DNA from: Limisalsivibrio acetivorans
GTDB lineage: Bacteria > Chrysiogenota > Deferribacteres > Deferribacterales > Geovibrionaceae
Direction: 5' to 3'
Assembly (NCBI RefSeq): GCF_000421105.1
Contig: NZ_ATWF01000001.1
Span: forward strand, 1,249,397-1,313,396
Length of the DNA stretch: 64,000 nt
The notes beneath the pieces are model-generated. The model did no database searches and had not been told where the DNA came from. It saw nothing but the letters and a program-made list of their open reading frames with translations. This document shows positions 38,240 through 46,426 of the stretch, piece after piece. The position numbers and the translations under genes are program-made. How positions within the stretch are numbered: position 1 is the stretch's first letter; the number at the start of each line of letters is the position of its first letter.

Positions 38240-40327
38240 CTATGTATAGTTCTTTATGGTCTGCCTGATTGTTCCATTCTGGGAAATGTCGCTGTTCACT
38301 ATGTCAATGACTGACTGTTTAAGCTGTGGAAGTGCCTTCATTACGCCTTGTTCATCACCGCCGTTTATGGTGATGTTTTGCACAATGGAAGTTCCGCCGT
38401 TATTGCCCAGAAATGCTTTAAGGTCTTGGTTGGTCTTTGCGTCTACCACTCTTTCGCCTTTGTCCAGTAACCATGTCCCCTCGCTGGGAATCTCTGTTAT
38501 ACCGCTGTGAGCCATACCGGAAAGCTCGCCTGCCGCCAAGGATGCACCCAGACCGCCAAAGAAACCAGCACCAGCAAAAGCACCTGTTGATGCTATTTGT
38601 TCAGCCATTGCAGATTGGTTGTAAAGACTCGCTTTAACAGGGTCTACAATCGCAAGAGCCGCCGCTTTATACACGCCTGCTAAGTATTGGTGGTAATAAC
38701 CCTCTATGGTCAGGTTTATAGCTTTGGTTATAGCCATCATTCTAACTGACTGCACAATGCCTTTAAGCATCTCGCCTAAGTTCAGTTTGCCTGTTGAAAT
38801 AGCGTCATTGATTCCGTTTGCAAGCTCATTGCCTATTGTGTCAAAGACAGCCTTAATCATGCCTGCTTTGGCTTCTAAGCTCTGTTGAAATGTGTCAAAC
38901 TCTGCCTTTGTTTCTGACATTTCCTGTCTGGCTTTCGCAAGAGCTGTTGCGGCTTCTTTCCACTCGTCAGCCATCCCCTGTACTGCTGTATTACCTTCAA
39001 AGCCTGCCAGCATACTTTCATACTGGGTATTGATGTTGTTCATCTCTTGCGTGTAATCGTCCTGACCTAAGTTTTTAAGTTCTAGTCTGACATCTGCTAC
39101 ACGCTCTTTGAGCCTGTCAAGGTGCGTCTGTAGCTTTTGAGTTACTGAATCCCCAGAGCCGTTGTCTGTTACTTGCAGATTAAAGCCTGAGCCTCCGCCT
39201 TTAGGGTTGTAGTTCCCTGTGGCTAGGTCATACCAGAGCTTGTTTTTCTCCATAAGCTCTTTGATTCTCTGGTCAGTCTCATTGATGAGGGGCTGTAACT
39301 GCTTGTTTTGCTCTTCTATGATTTTGCCGTTTGTGTCCGCCGCTTTCTGTGTCAGACTGTTTGTCATGGCAATAGTCATATTCAGCATTCTTTCAATAGT
39401 TCCCTTCATCTGGTCTGGTGCTGTGGCTCTCAGGTCAAAGAGTATACTTGACATCTTGTTTGACAGTGTAGCCAGTGACATTAAAATGCTTTGTTTCATG
39501 TAATCAAATACATGTGTTACGTCAAAAGCCAGCTTATTGAAATAGAGCCTTAGTTGAATAAAGATTGCCTGCCAGCCTGCTAAGGCTACTTTACCCAGAG
39601 CAGTAAGCCTTAAAGCCCACTGACTCAGCTTTGTTTTCATGTCTTCCCAGCCAGCTTTAAGCCTTTGTATTCCGTCATAGGCTGTTGACTGCTCAGTGTT
39701 CAAAGCTCCCATTTTCCCTTTCATCTGGTCAATGGCGGCTGAAACTAAAACCTGCTTTTTTTCAACCTCTGTTAAGGCTCTTCCGTATTCCTGAGTTTTT
39801 GCATTAATGACACTCTGGGCATCTATGATTATGCCCGCATCATCAAGCATCAGTGTTGAGCCTCTGGCTAATCCTGTCATGATTGTTTGTGTTAGCTGGT
39901 TAAAGTCTCTACCTGTGGCTTTGGCGTATTTCTGCAAATACTCCATAGTGACAGTAACGTCCTTAAAGTCCATTCCTGACATCATGGCTTGTGTTGAAAG
40001 GGTCATTGCTCTTACTTCGCTTAAATAGCCGTTAGTAGACGTTTTAAGCTGTGTAATCATGTTTTCTGCATCCTTACCCATGTTAGCGGCTAAGTTAGAA
40101 AACACCTCTTTAACATCAAGAGATTTTGCCCCTTCCTCTACGGCATCTATGCCTTGCTTTACTGCTGAGGCTATGCCGTTATAAATGTTCTTCCCCAGCT
40201 CTATAGACTGGTTAATGCGTACGCTTTCTTGGTAGAAATTGTACAATCCCTTTTTTGCCCTGCTTAAATTTGAATGAAAGTTAGATGAATCAAGGCGAAG
40301 GGAAACGCTTAGATTGCCTAAGCTCAT
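38240..40327 (-). CDS. Phage tail tape-measure-like protein
   Basis: The 695-residue protein looks like a tape-measure protein: an N-terminal helix-rich segment with VKEVFSNLAANMGKD and MTLSTQAMMSGMDFKD, hydrophobic segments in the middle (LALAGWQAIFIQLRL), a Gln/Lys coiled region (QKLQTHLDRLKERV) and a hydrophobic Gly/Ala-rich C-terminal part (GAFAGAGFFGGLGASLAAGEL). It is short for a long-tailed phage. A chaperone-like small gene precedes it, as is normal for tail tape-measure genes. No other tail, head or packaging gene is present in the element, which is unusual. Confidence 0.7.
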   Translation of the reverse strand: MSLGNLSVSLRLDSSNFHSNLSRAKKGLYNFYQESVRINQSIELGKNIYNGIASAVKQGIDAVEEGAKSLDVKEVFSNLAANMGKDAENMITQLKTSTNGYLSEVRAMTLSTQAMMSGMDFKDVTVTMEYLQKYAKATGRDFNQLTQTIMTGLARGSTLMLDDAGIIIDAQSVINAKTQEYGRALTEVEKKQVLVSAAIDQMKGKMGALNTEQSTAYDGIQRLKAGWEDMKTKLSQWALRLTALGKVALAGWQAIFIQLRLYFNKLAFDVTHVFDYMKQSILMSLATLSNKMSSILFDLRATAPDQMKGTIERMLNMTIAMTNSLTQKAADTNGKIIEEQNKQLQPLINETDQRIKELMEKNKLWYDLATGNYNPKGGGSGFNLQVTDNGSGDSVTQKLQTHLDRLKERVADVRLELKNLGQDDYTQEMNNINTQYESMLAGFEGNTAVQGMADEWKEAATALAKARQEMSETKAEFDTFQQSLEAKAGMIKAVFDTIGNELANGINDAISTGKLNLGEMLKGIVQSVRMMAITKAINLTIEGYYHQYLAGVYKAAALAIVDPVKASLYNQSAMAEQIASTGAFAGAGFFGGLGASLAAGELSGMAHSGITEIPSEGTWLLDKGERVVDAKTNQDLKAFLGNNGGTSIVQNITINGGDEQGVMKALPQLKQSVIDIVNSDISQNGTIRQTIKNYT

Positions 40328-40344
40328 AAGCTCCCCCTGTTATG

Positions 40345-40632
40345 TTACTGTTTAGCTTCTTGTGTCTGAGGGTCTATGCCCTGAGCTATAAGCATTAATG
40401 CTGTAAGCACTCCGAAGTCCTGTTGTTTAAGCACCTCAACTGGGATTGTGGTTAGCTCTCCCAGAGCATCAATCATTTTTTCAAACTGTTCTCTGTCTGA
40501 CAGCGTGCTTGTTTCATCATCCAGAAAACCGCCGATGAATTGCCGAGCGGAAACTCCCTTTACTTCGTACTCTTTGCCGTCCAGTGTTACTTTCTGAACC
40601 TTCTTGAATTTGTCAAGATTTACTGCTTTCAT
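40345..40632 (-). CDS. Tail assembly chaperone-like protein
   Basis: The 95-residue protein (DKFKKVQKVTLDGKEYEVKGVSARQFIGGFL ... VLTALMLIAQG) lies directly before the tape-measure gene. Size, acidic composition and position match tail assembly chaperones, often encoded in that spot. The sequence identity to a named family is not certain. It starts two bases after the ribbon-helix-helix gene stop. Confidence 0.6.
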   Translation of the reverse strand: MKAVNLDKFKKVQKVTLDGKEYEVKGVSARQFIGGFLDDETSTLSDREQFEKMIDALGELTTIPVEVLKQQDFGVLTALMLIAQGIDPQTQEAKQ

Positions 40633-40634
40633 GG

Positions 40635-40802
40635 TTAATCCTCCATTTTTGTTTTTTGCATTTTAGCTTTTCTTGTCTGTCTGATTGCCTGCTTGATTAT
40701 GTGTGTTACATAATTACTGCGGCTTCTGCCTTCTTTGCTTGCCATCTCGTCAAGCTCTTTGACTACGTTGTCAGAAATGTAAATATTGATTACTCTCTGC
40801 AC
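40635..40802 (-). CDS. Small ribbon-helix-helix DNA-binding protein (55 residues)
   Basis: A GTG start (CAC at 40800-40802) with GGAGGG six bases upstream opens a frame that reads MQRVINIYISDNVVKELDEM ... SRSNYVTHIIKQAIRQ and ends at 40635. A short beta strand followed by two helices with the SRSNYV turn is the pattern of CopG/Arc-type ribbon-helix-helix regulators. It lies 2 bases upstream of the chaperone-like gene and is probably its operon's regulator. Confidence 0.7.
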   Translation of the reverse strand: MQRVINIYISDNVVKELDEMASKEGRSRSNYVTHIIKQAIRQTRKAKMQKTKMED

Positions 40803-40865
40803 TTTGAACCCTCCTGTATGACTTATTTCTGTTGTATTTCTGGTTGTGTAAGTTCAAATAAAAAA

Positions 40866-40903
40866 AGCCGTCAGCGGCATTACACCACCAACGGCTTTAG
40901 GGT
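40866..40903 (-). terminator. Terminator-like hairpin
   Basis: AAAGCCGT and ACGGCTTT enclose a 22-base loop region; on the minus strand the stem is followed by TTTTTTTA. It would stop minus-strand read-through before the ribbon-helix-helix gene. Confidence 0.6.
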
Positions 40904-41045
40904 TTAGCATGAACTTAGGGTTAGGAATCACACCAAACTTGACATTTTATAGGTCATTTAGTCTTAACTATATAATAACTTGTGAAAAAATATTGAATTC
41001 ACTTAAGGTTTATTGTATTTACATTAAAAACTTATGAGGTGTAAA

Positions 41046-41399
41046 ATGGAAATTTTAATATTTTTAGCAGTGGTGCTTGTTTTGTCACTTATAATATTGA
41101 AAATTTCAGACAAAATAAGTGACAAGAAACACAAAAAAGCCTTAAGTTCCCATCAAACCATTGAAGAAAGGCTGGCGTATTACAACCGCAATGGCTGGAC
41201 TGTTCATAACGAATCAGATGAAAGAATATATTTAATTAGAAAAAAGGAATTTAGCTTCTTTTGGGGGTTGCTGTGGTTTTTATTTTTTGGAATAGGCTTT
41301 ATAGTCTACCTGATTTATTATTTTTCTAAATCAGATGAAACATTCACATTTAATAAGAAAGCGTTTCTTGAAAAAAGAAATATTTCAAAAAATTTTTAA
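41046..41399 (+). CDS. Small two-pass membrane protein
   Basis: About 117 residues with hydrophobic segments at about 2-20 (LIFLAVVLVLSLIILKI) and 70-90 (FFWGLLWFLFFGIGFIVYLIYYF) and a hydrophilic stretch between containing IEERLAYYNRNGWTVHNESDERIYLIRKKEFS. GAGGTG precedes the ATG. It is the only + strand gene of element 1 and its base composition is AT-rich, so it may be a cargo gene such as superinfection exclusion. No family recognised. Confidence 0.6.
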   Translation: MEILIFLAVVLVLSLIILKISDKISDKKHKKALSSHQTIEERLAYYNRNGWTVHNESDERIYLIRKKEFSFFWGLLWFLFFGIGFIVYLIYYFSKSDETFTFNKKAFLEKRNISKNF

Positions 41400-41428
41400 T
41401 ATTCCCCTATATATGTATAATTGCAAAA

Positions 41429-41466
41429 TGCCCTGTCACTTGTCTAGGTTTTCGACTAACAGGGCA
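41429..41466. terminator. Weak terminator-like hairpin
   Basis: TGCCCTGT and ACAGGGCA pair around a 22-base loop after the membrane protein gene. The following CTTAAAAT is a poor T-tract. Confidence 0.35.
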
Positions 41467-41529
41467 CTTAAAATATTGCTAATACTGAGAAAAAAAATTT
41501 TTGCTTTTTGTCGCTCAAATGGACAGAAT

Positions 41530-42423
41530 TTACACTTTTATGGGTCTAGTACATGCAGTCAAGTCATGATGCACGGTGTCCCAAGGTTGATGCTTGAGAT
41601 TGAGAAAAAACATGTCCTTTGTTGACTTCTCTTTTTCAAAAATCGGAATGCCAGACAGCAATGTATAAAAATGCCTCGACTCTTCAAATGTTCTACGCTC
41701 TATGCCTTGAGCATCCGCTTGACGCTTCAACCTCTTAACTGACGCTTCCGTCAAACACAACACCATACACTCTGTCTGGGTGTTGGCTCTTCCTGTAGCT
41801 ATTCTCTTCGCCAGCTCTTCCCAAGGTTCATAAGCAAGTGCATACAATTCAATGCCAAACAACTCATTTAACTCCAAGCGTGGCTTCACGGTGGTAAACA
41901 CAAGAAAATCATTACCTTTGGTCAGAGTTCTATATGTTCCGCCTTGCTCTCTCATAGTCTTCATCAGTCGCTTTGCAACAACTTCCCCGTTGCACCTGAA
42001 CATGAGCTTTAACCTGTGGCTCGGTGCAACTTTATACTGAACCTTTGGGTCTTGACCTGCTATGTCAAAAAGCAATGACTCTCTGCCGTAACCGTCATTC
42101 TCACCATACTGCTCAAAGTCATCGTCTGATGTTTCCATAACGCCATTAAGTATTTTACCAGAACTTGACTTGATTCTTCTGGTGTATTCTCTGATTTTGT
42201 ATTTGCAATACTTTTCAATTATTCCGCCATAAAATGTGTCAAAACTTGCTTTGTTTTCTTCGTGTTCGTAATAGTCGCCAACAGCTTGTGCAAGCAGAAT
42301 TAAAAACGCTTGCTTCATGTCCTCAACGTCCACTGGTATTTCGCCAAAGTCTTTAAGTCTGGCTCTTACCTGCTTTTCAACAAGGTGTTCATGCTCTTTA
42401 ATCTTCTGCATAAAATCAGTCAT
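41530..42423 (-). CDS. Hypothetical phage-element protein
   Basis: About 297 residues beginning MTDFMQKIKEHEHLVEKQVRARLKDFGE. The N-terminal half is helical and charged; the second half contains VLCLTEASVKRLKRQADAQGIERRTFEESRHFYTLLSGIP, which hints at a nucleic-acid-binding helix. AGGGTATGCT lies before the ATG. No family recognised. It is separated from the tail genes by the divergent membrane gene. Confidence 0.6.
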   Translation of the reverse strand: MTDFMQKIKEHEHLVEKQVRARLKDFGEIPVDVEDMKQAFLILLAQAVGDYYEHEENKASFDTFYGGIIEKYCKYKIREYTRRIKSSSGKILNGVMETSDDDFEQYGENDGYGRESLLFDIAGQDPKVQYKVAPSHRLKLMFRCNGEVVAKRLMKTMREQGGTYRTLTKGNDFLVFTTVKPRLELNELFGIELYALAYEPWEELAKRIATGRANTQTECMVLCLTEASVKRLKRQADAQGIERRTFEESRHFYTLLSGIPIFEKEKSTKDMFFLNLKHQPWDTVHHDLTACTRPIKV

Positions 42424-42511
42424 AGCATACCCTAAAATAACCATTCTTTTCTTTCGTAATATTTATTAACACACGTCTACCACTTGGGCGGTATATTTCA
42501 GCTATATAAAA

Positions 42512-42536
42512 CAGACAGCATTCTTTCCGCTGTCTG
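42512..42536 (-). terminator. Terminator downstream of the integrase region
   Basis: CAGACAGC and GCTGTCTG form a stem with TTTTAT following on the minus strand, ending transcription of the integrase and the small gene after it. Confidence 0.8.
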
Positions 42537-42552
42537 CTTTATAAGACCGAAA

Positions 42553-42721
42553 TTAAGGCTTAATGACAAGTGCTTGGTGGTCACAGAGCAATATATATTC
42601 TCCTGTCTCTTTGTTGTACATAACACGCTCTAAAGCTCTCTCTGGGGCTTGTGTGATGTCCACCACTTCTTTGTTGTCTACTACACTGTGGTCAAATGGG
42701 TTAGTTACTTGAATCTGCATC
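42553..42721 (-). pseudogene. Small gene after the integrase, apparently frameshifted
   Basis: The frame opens with a very strong AAAGGAGG and ATG at 42721 and reads MQIQVTNPFDHSVVDNKEVV, then loses sense (stop after about 46 residues). Removing one G of the GGTGGG run near 42660 restores a protein-like ending DITQAPERALERVMYNKETG...LVIKP that stops at 42553. The gene may be frameshifted or the base a sequencing error. It overlaps the integrase stop, so it follows it in one operon. No function known. Confidence 0.4.
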
Positions 42722-43948
42722 TTTAATGCCTCCTTTTATTAAATCACTGCTTTTGCAGTTTGTTTCTTCATCTAAGTAGGTTTCAAGATTTGAACGCTTA
42801 GAATAGCCTTTGTGGTATTTAATATATGCTTTTGTAGTTATACCAGTGTTAGCATGTCCAAGTCTTTTTGCTATGTCATGCAGATTGTCTTCTGCAATTA
42901 ATGCAAGTACGGCATGAGTATGTCTTAACTGTTTCATGTCTCTGTATGCAATTTTCAGCTTTTTTAATGTCGGTCTCCATATGCCGTTTATTACTGGTCT
43001 ATTTCTGTTAAATGGTCTGCCAGTTCTGGGGTTTGGGAATATGTATTCACTTGCCATTAATGAAATTGCTTTCTGTCTTTGTATATAGGGCTTTAAAGGC
43101 TCTAAAACTGGGACTTCTCTTATGCTTTCAATAGTTTTAGGTGTGCTTTCTTTCCCCTCAACTATGTTTTTATTTATGTAGTAAGCCCACTCGTCACCAT
43201 CACAAGAAAGGTTTTCCCACTTAGCGGCCATTGCCTCGCCTATTCTGCAACCTGTATAAACAACAAACGCAATATAGCCAGCATGTTCAGGGTGATGTTC
43301 TCTCAAATAAGCTAATATTTTAAGCACTTCATCCCTTGTAAACGGTTGCATCTCTGGCTTAGGGAATTTTGGGTTTCTAACTCTGTCTGCTGGGTTGCTG
43401 TCAATAACTTCATCTTCAAAAGCCATTTCAAAAGCCTGACGCATCGGTGTGAGAAGGTTATTTACAGACTTCTTGCCTACTGTCATTAATAGCTGGGTGA
43501 TGTATTCCTGAATATGTGACTTCTTGATGTCACGCATTTTCATTTTATAGAAAGCGGCTGTTTCAAGTCTTCTAAGCCCTGTCTTGTAGCTTTTTAATGA
43601 TGAATATTTAAGTTCGCCTGACTCATGACATTCAAGGATTCTCTTTCTGTATTTCTCTGCATAGTCTTGAAAAGTAGCACCCTTGTTTACTGTGTTTCTG
43701 CCTAAAAGCTGGTTAATCTTTCCTGATTCTGGCAGGTAGTCGGTAATGTTGAAATGTTCAGTCCCATTGAGCTTGTCATGCTTGATTGCATTAATCATGG
43801 TTTCACGCAGTATGCTTGCGTGTTTTAGGTTTTCTTTCGTTGCGGGTAATCCTGTACGCACAAAGAGGCGTTCACCCTTGTAATAGAGGTTAATTTCAAT
43901 CAGCTTGCTTTTTCCTCTAACTCTAAGTCCCTTTGGTAAATCTGCCAT
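42701..43948 (-). CDS. Tyrosine recombinase / integrase of element 1
   Basis: About 415 residues. The catalytic domain shows the first Arg in GCRIGEAMAAKWENL, the HxxR-equivalent in MKQLRHTHAVLAL, the second His in DIAKRLGHANTG and the Tyr nucleophile in TTKAYIKYHK. The N-terminal half contains an Arm/core-binding SAM-like domain (TFQDYAEKYRKRILECHE). It lies at the right end of the element, next to candidate arm sites and attR, and presumably catalyses insertion into the ssrA end. The ATG at 43948 is chosen over a TTG two codons earlier. Confidence 0.93.
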   Translation of the reverse strand: MADLPKGLRVRGKSKLIEINLYYKGERLFVRTGLPATKENLKHASILRETMINAIKHDKLNGTEHFNITDYLPESGKINQLLGRNTVNKGATFQDYAEKYRKRILECHESGELKYSSLKSYKTGLRRLETAAFYKMKMRDIKKSHIQEYITQLLMTVGKKSVNNLLTPMRQAFEMAFEDEVIDSNPADRVRNPKFPKPEMQPFTRDEVLKILAYLREHHPEHAGYIAFVVYTGCRIGEAMAAKWENLSCDGDEWAYYINKNIVEGKESTPKTIESIREVPVLEPLKPYIQRQKAISLMASEYIFPNPRTGRPFNRNRPVINGIWRPTLKKLKIAYRDMKQLRHTHAVLALIAEDNLHDIAKRLGHANTGITTKAYIKYHKGYSKRSNLETYLDEETNCKSSDLIKGGIKDADSSN

Positions 43949-44149
43949 ATTCAACCCTGATTAGATTCCGTGCTGTGGCTCTCGGTTCGATTCCGTTTCG
44001 TGTCACCAAATCGCCACTAATACGTCACCATATGTCACCAAATTTTCTGATGTAACATGATGAAATATTATATAAAATATTTTATAAAGCACTGTCAACA
44101 TCTAATTTATTTAAATATAGCATAAGGCGTTATAATGCAATGGCTATAA
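43949..44149. other. Attachment region between integrase 1 and the central att core
   Basis: About 200 bases with repeated TGTCACCA words (44001, about 44024, 44033), the 21-base repeat shared with the left end, and a partial core-like GGTTCGATTCC at about 43984. Presumably the P arm of the integrated element. Confidence 0.6.
43999..44019 (+). repeat. Candidate integrase arm-type site, right end
   Basis: Second copy of the 21-base direct repeat (CGTGTCACCAAATCGCC...) seen at 32898-32918, one mismatch. More TGTCACCA words follow within 25 bases. Confidence 0.6.
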
Positions 44150-44170
44150 TTCGATTCCCGCCGCCTCCAT
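44150..44170 (+). repeat. Central att core: attR of element 1 and probable attL of element 2
   Basis: Exact 21-base copy of the ssrA end. Integrase 1 lies to its left and a different integrase gene lies 163 bases to its right reading away, so two elements appear to have inserted in tandem at one site. It is not a tRNA or tmRNA gene by itself; only the T-arm/acceptor part is present. Confidence 0.8.
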
Positions 44171-44271
44171 ATCATTACAATCCACACACTCCACTCATGT
44201 CTAACAAATACCACATAGACAAAGTTTTACAAGACAGTAATTACCAATATCGTCCACCAACATCCAGCGAG

Positions 44272-44332
44272 GTACTGTATGATTTGACAGTACTTATAAC
44301 AGTATCTATAATATATTAAAAGGAGATACTGT
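44272..44332. promoter_or_regulatory. Repeated operator-like half sites upstream of the P4-type integrase
   Basis: GTACTGT (44272-44278) and ACAGTAC (44287-44293) form one dyad; ACAGTATC (44299-44306) and GATACTGT (44325-44332) form another, the last lying between the ribosome site AAGGAGA and the ATG. Similar half sites, GATACTATA/TATAGTATC, stand before the defence operon at 47853-47875. They are plausible sites for one repressor, perhaps the AlpA-like protein. Confidence 0.45.
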
Positions 44333-44333
44333 A

Positions 44334-45515
44334 ATGGCACTTACCGATCTAAAAATCAAAAATGCTAAATATTCAGACAAAGATTTCAGATTAGCAGATG
44401 AAAAGGCTATGTATCTCTTGATTAAGAAATCGGGGAAGTATTTCCGCCTGGATTACAAGCTACATGGGAAAAGAAAAACATATGCTATTGGAGTCTATCC
44501 GGAAACATCACTAAAAGAAGCTCGGGAAATTCGTGATGCTGCAAGAAAACTGATAAAAGAAGGGATAGATCCTGTCGAACATAGAAAAACTCTGAGGGAT
44601 AGTAAATCTTTCGATAAAGCATACTCATTTGAATACATTGCTGGTGAGTGGTTCATAAAGAACAAACGTAAATGGTCTGATGATTATGCTAAAAAGAAGT
44701 GGCGTTCGATTGAAAAGAATCTTCTTCCATACATAGCAAGTAAAGACATTCGATTTCTAGAACCTCCAGAACTTCTACGAGTATTTGAAAAAATACAAAA
44801 TAGAGGAGCAATTGAAACTGCCCATAGAGCAAAGGGTATTTGCAGTGAAATATTTCGTTACGCAATAGCTGTTGGAAAGGCTAAGCGAGATCCTACTCAA
44901 GACCTGAAAGGGGCGCTCATCCCAACCACCTCAAAGAATATGGCAACGATTACCGACACCAAACAGATCGGTGAGTTATTAAGAGCCATCGATGGCTATC
45001 AGGGCGAAATCATAACAAGATTTGCACTAATGTTGCTTCCACTTGTATTTGTAAGGCCAGGGGAACTAAGACATGCGGAATGGAACGAACTGGACATTAG
45101 TGAAAAAATATGGAAAATTCCTGCCGAAAAGATGAAAACCAAGCGTCCACATATTGTGCCACTTTCAAGCCAAGCAATCTCGATAATTGAAGAACTCCAG
45201 ATGCACACCGGAAGATGGAAATACCTCTTTCCATCAATGCGCTCCAAGGAACGTCCAATCAGCAATAATACCATAAACGCAGCCCTAAGAAGAATGGGAT
45301 ACTCTAAAGATGATATGACAGGACATGGTTTTCGAGCTATGGCATCCACATCTTTATATGAAAACGGCTGGAGTGGAGACTGCATTGAGCGTCAACTTGC
45401 TCATGTTGAAAATAATACTGTTAAAGCTGCATACAATTACGCCCAACACCTCGATGAAAGGGCCCGAATGATGCAGTGGTGGGCGGATTATCTGGATAAA
45501 CTGAAAGGAGTCTGA
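44334..45515 (+). CDS. P4-type tyrosine integrase of element 2
   Basis: The 393-residue protein has the N-terminal DUF4102/Arm-binding domain typical of P4-family integrases (LKIKNAKYSDKDFRLADEKAMYLLI, KTYAIGVYPETSLKEAREIRD). The catalytic domain has Arg in FVRPGELRHAEWNEL, HxxR in MTGHGFRAMAS, and the terminal Tyr region KAAYNYAQH. It reads away from the att core into the island, as usual. AAGGAGA precedes the ATG. Its target is presumably the ssrA end. Confidence 0.94.
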   Translation: MALTDLKIKNAKYSDKDFRLADEKAMYLLIKKSGKYFRLDYKLHGKRKTYAIGVYPETSLKEAREIRDAARKLIKEGIDPVEHRKTLRDSKSFDKAYSFEYIAGEWFIKNKRKWSDDYAKKKWRSIEKNLLPYIASKDIRFLEPPELLRVFEKIQNRGAIETAHRAKGICSEIFRYAIAVGKAKRDPTQDLKGALIPTTSKNMATITDTKQIGELLRAIDGYQGEIITRFALMLLPLVFVRPGELRHAEWNELDISEKIWKIPAEKMKTKRPHIVPLSSQAISIIEELQMHTGRWKYLFPSMRSKERPISNNTINAALRRMGYSKDDMTGHGFRAMASTSLYENGWSGDCIERQLAHVENNTVKAAYNYAQHLDERARMMQWWADYLDKLKGV

Positions 45516-45516
45516 T

Positions 45517-46050
45517 TCAATTCATTTCATTCAAGCGCTTTAAAATTCGTGAAACAGCTTTCGCATTCCACATCATATTACGCCGAGTAAGAATGCCCAT
45601 TTTGTTGAGCTCCTCAGCAATCTTATATTTTGTTATACAGCCAGAGCTCATAAGCTCATATATATAAGGTTTGATAGATATTGCAAATTCATCAGCTTTG
45701 GTCTTTCTCTGAGTATTGGCCTTTACAGTAGTATTTGTAGAATAGTCATCTCTAGGGAGATAAAGCTGTTCCTTTACACAGTAAGAGGCGAACTCGCTTA
45801 TAACTCGAAGTTTACCCACCTCAACGTTCTCAAAATATCCTATACAAAGGCACACCAGTTCACCAAGCTTACAGCTCATCTTACCCTTTGCTGACTTGTT
45901 CTGACATTTCGCAAAGCCCTTATAATAATTGAAATACTTCATGATTCCATACCCAAGTTCATATTCTAATAAACTTTCAGCATTTTCTCTCTGGTCGTTC
46001 AGCCTTATCAAATATCTTCTTTCAATACACACATAGATTGTTTTCGACAT
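45517..46050 (-). CDS. Hypothetical protein with a resolvase-like C-terminal segment
   Basis: About 177 residues. The C-terminal part (SGCITKYKIAEELNKMGILTRRNMMWNAKAVSRILKRL) matches the pattern seen after the catalytic domain of large serine recombinases (IAxxLNxxGIxTxRGxxWxxxxVxxIL). The catalytic resolvase domain is not there, so it is either a fragment or a DNA-binding protein using that module. The N-terminal half is not recognised. It converges on the integrase gene, one base apart. The start is the ATG at 46050. Confidence 0.55.
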   Translation of the reverse strand: MSKTIYVCIERRYLIRLNDQRENAESLLEYELGYGIMKYFNYYKGFAKCQNKSAKGKMSCKLGELVCLCIGYFENVEVGKLRVISEFASYCVKEQLYLPRDDYSTNTTVKANTQRKTKADEFAISIKPYIYELMSSGCITKYKIAEELNKMGILTRRNMMWNAKAVSRILKRLNEMN

Positions 46051-46213
46051 ATTCAATTATATTACATTTACTATCGAAATGCCAAAATATCATAAAAGTA
46101 AATATATACAACATATGATAGCTAATAAGGATAACTTTCGGTGGAAGTAAATATGAGATGTCCAGAAGAAATAAAACTTTTTGCTATCATTTAATAATAC
46201 TAAAGGAGAGTAT

Positions 46214-46426
46214 ATGAAAACAGAAATTACTGAACTACAAATTATTCGTAGGAAGGAGGTTGAAAACATGACCGGCCTTTCCAGGTCTTCGATTTACGCT
46301 TTGATGAAAACAGGGAATTTCCCCCAATCAATCAAACTTACCGAGAGAACCACAGGTTGGCTAAAGCATGAAATTGAGTCTTGGTTAATGGAAAAAGTAG
46401 AGGAACGCAACAAACGTTCAGCTTAA
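46214..46426 (+). CDS. AlpA-family phage regulator
   Basis: A 70-residue DNA-binding protein with the AlpA/Phage_AlpA winged helix: IIRRKEVENMTGLSRSSIYALMKTG followed by FPQSIKLTERTTGWLKHEIESWL. In P4-like elements such proteins activate integrase or excision genes. The ATG at 46214 has AAAGGAGAG directly upstream. It lies between the integrase and replication genes, as in other satellites. Confidence 0.9.
   Translation: MKTEITELQIIRRKEVENMTGLSRSSIYALMKTGNFPQSIKLTERTTGWLKHEIESWLMEKVEERNKRSA

Larger units (their letters stand above)
32831..44170. mobile_element. Integrated element 1 in ssrA (about 11.3 kb)
   Basis: Bounded by identical 21-base copies of the ssrA 3' end (32831-32851 and 44150-44170). 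It carries a tyrosine integrase at its right end, a replication initiator, an HTH protein, tape-measure and chaperone-like genes, unknown phage-like genes, and an R-M pair at its left end. All but one gene are on the minus strand. No terminase, portal, capsid or lysis gene is seen, so it is a satellite or a reduced prophage rather than a complete phage. Confidence 0.85.

Noticed and set aside
43984..43994. Third attachment core (GGTTCGATTCC)
   Set aside because: Only about 11 bases match and the flanks differ; more likely chance or an internal integrase contact than a true att site.
44141..44170. A tRNA gene at the central att core
   Set aside because: Only the T-arm/acceptor-like end is present; no D arm or anticodon arm precedes it.
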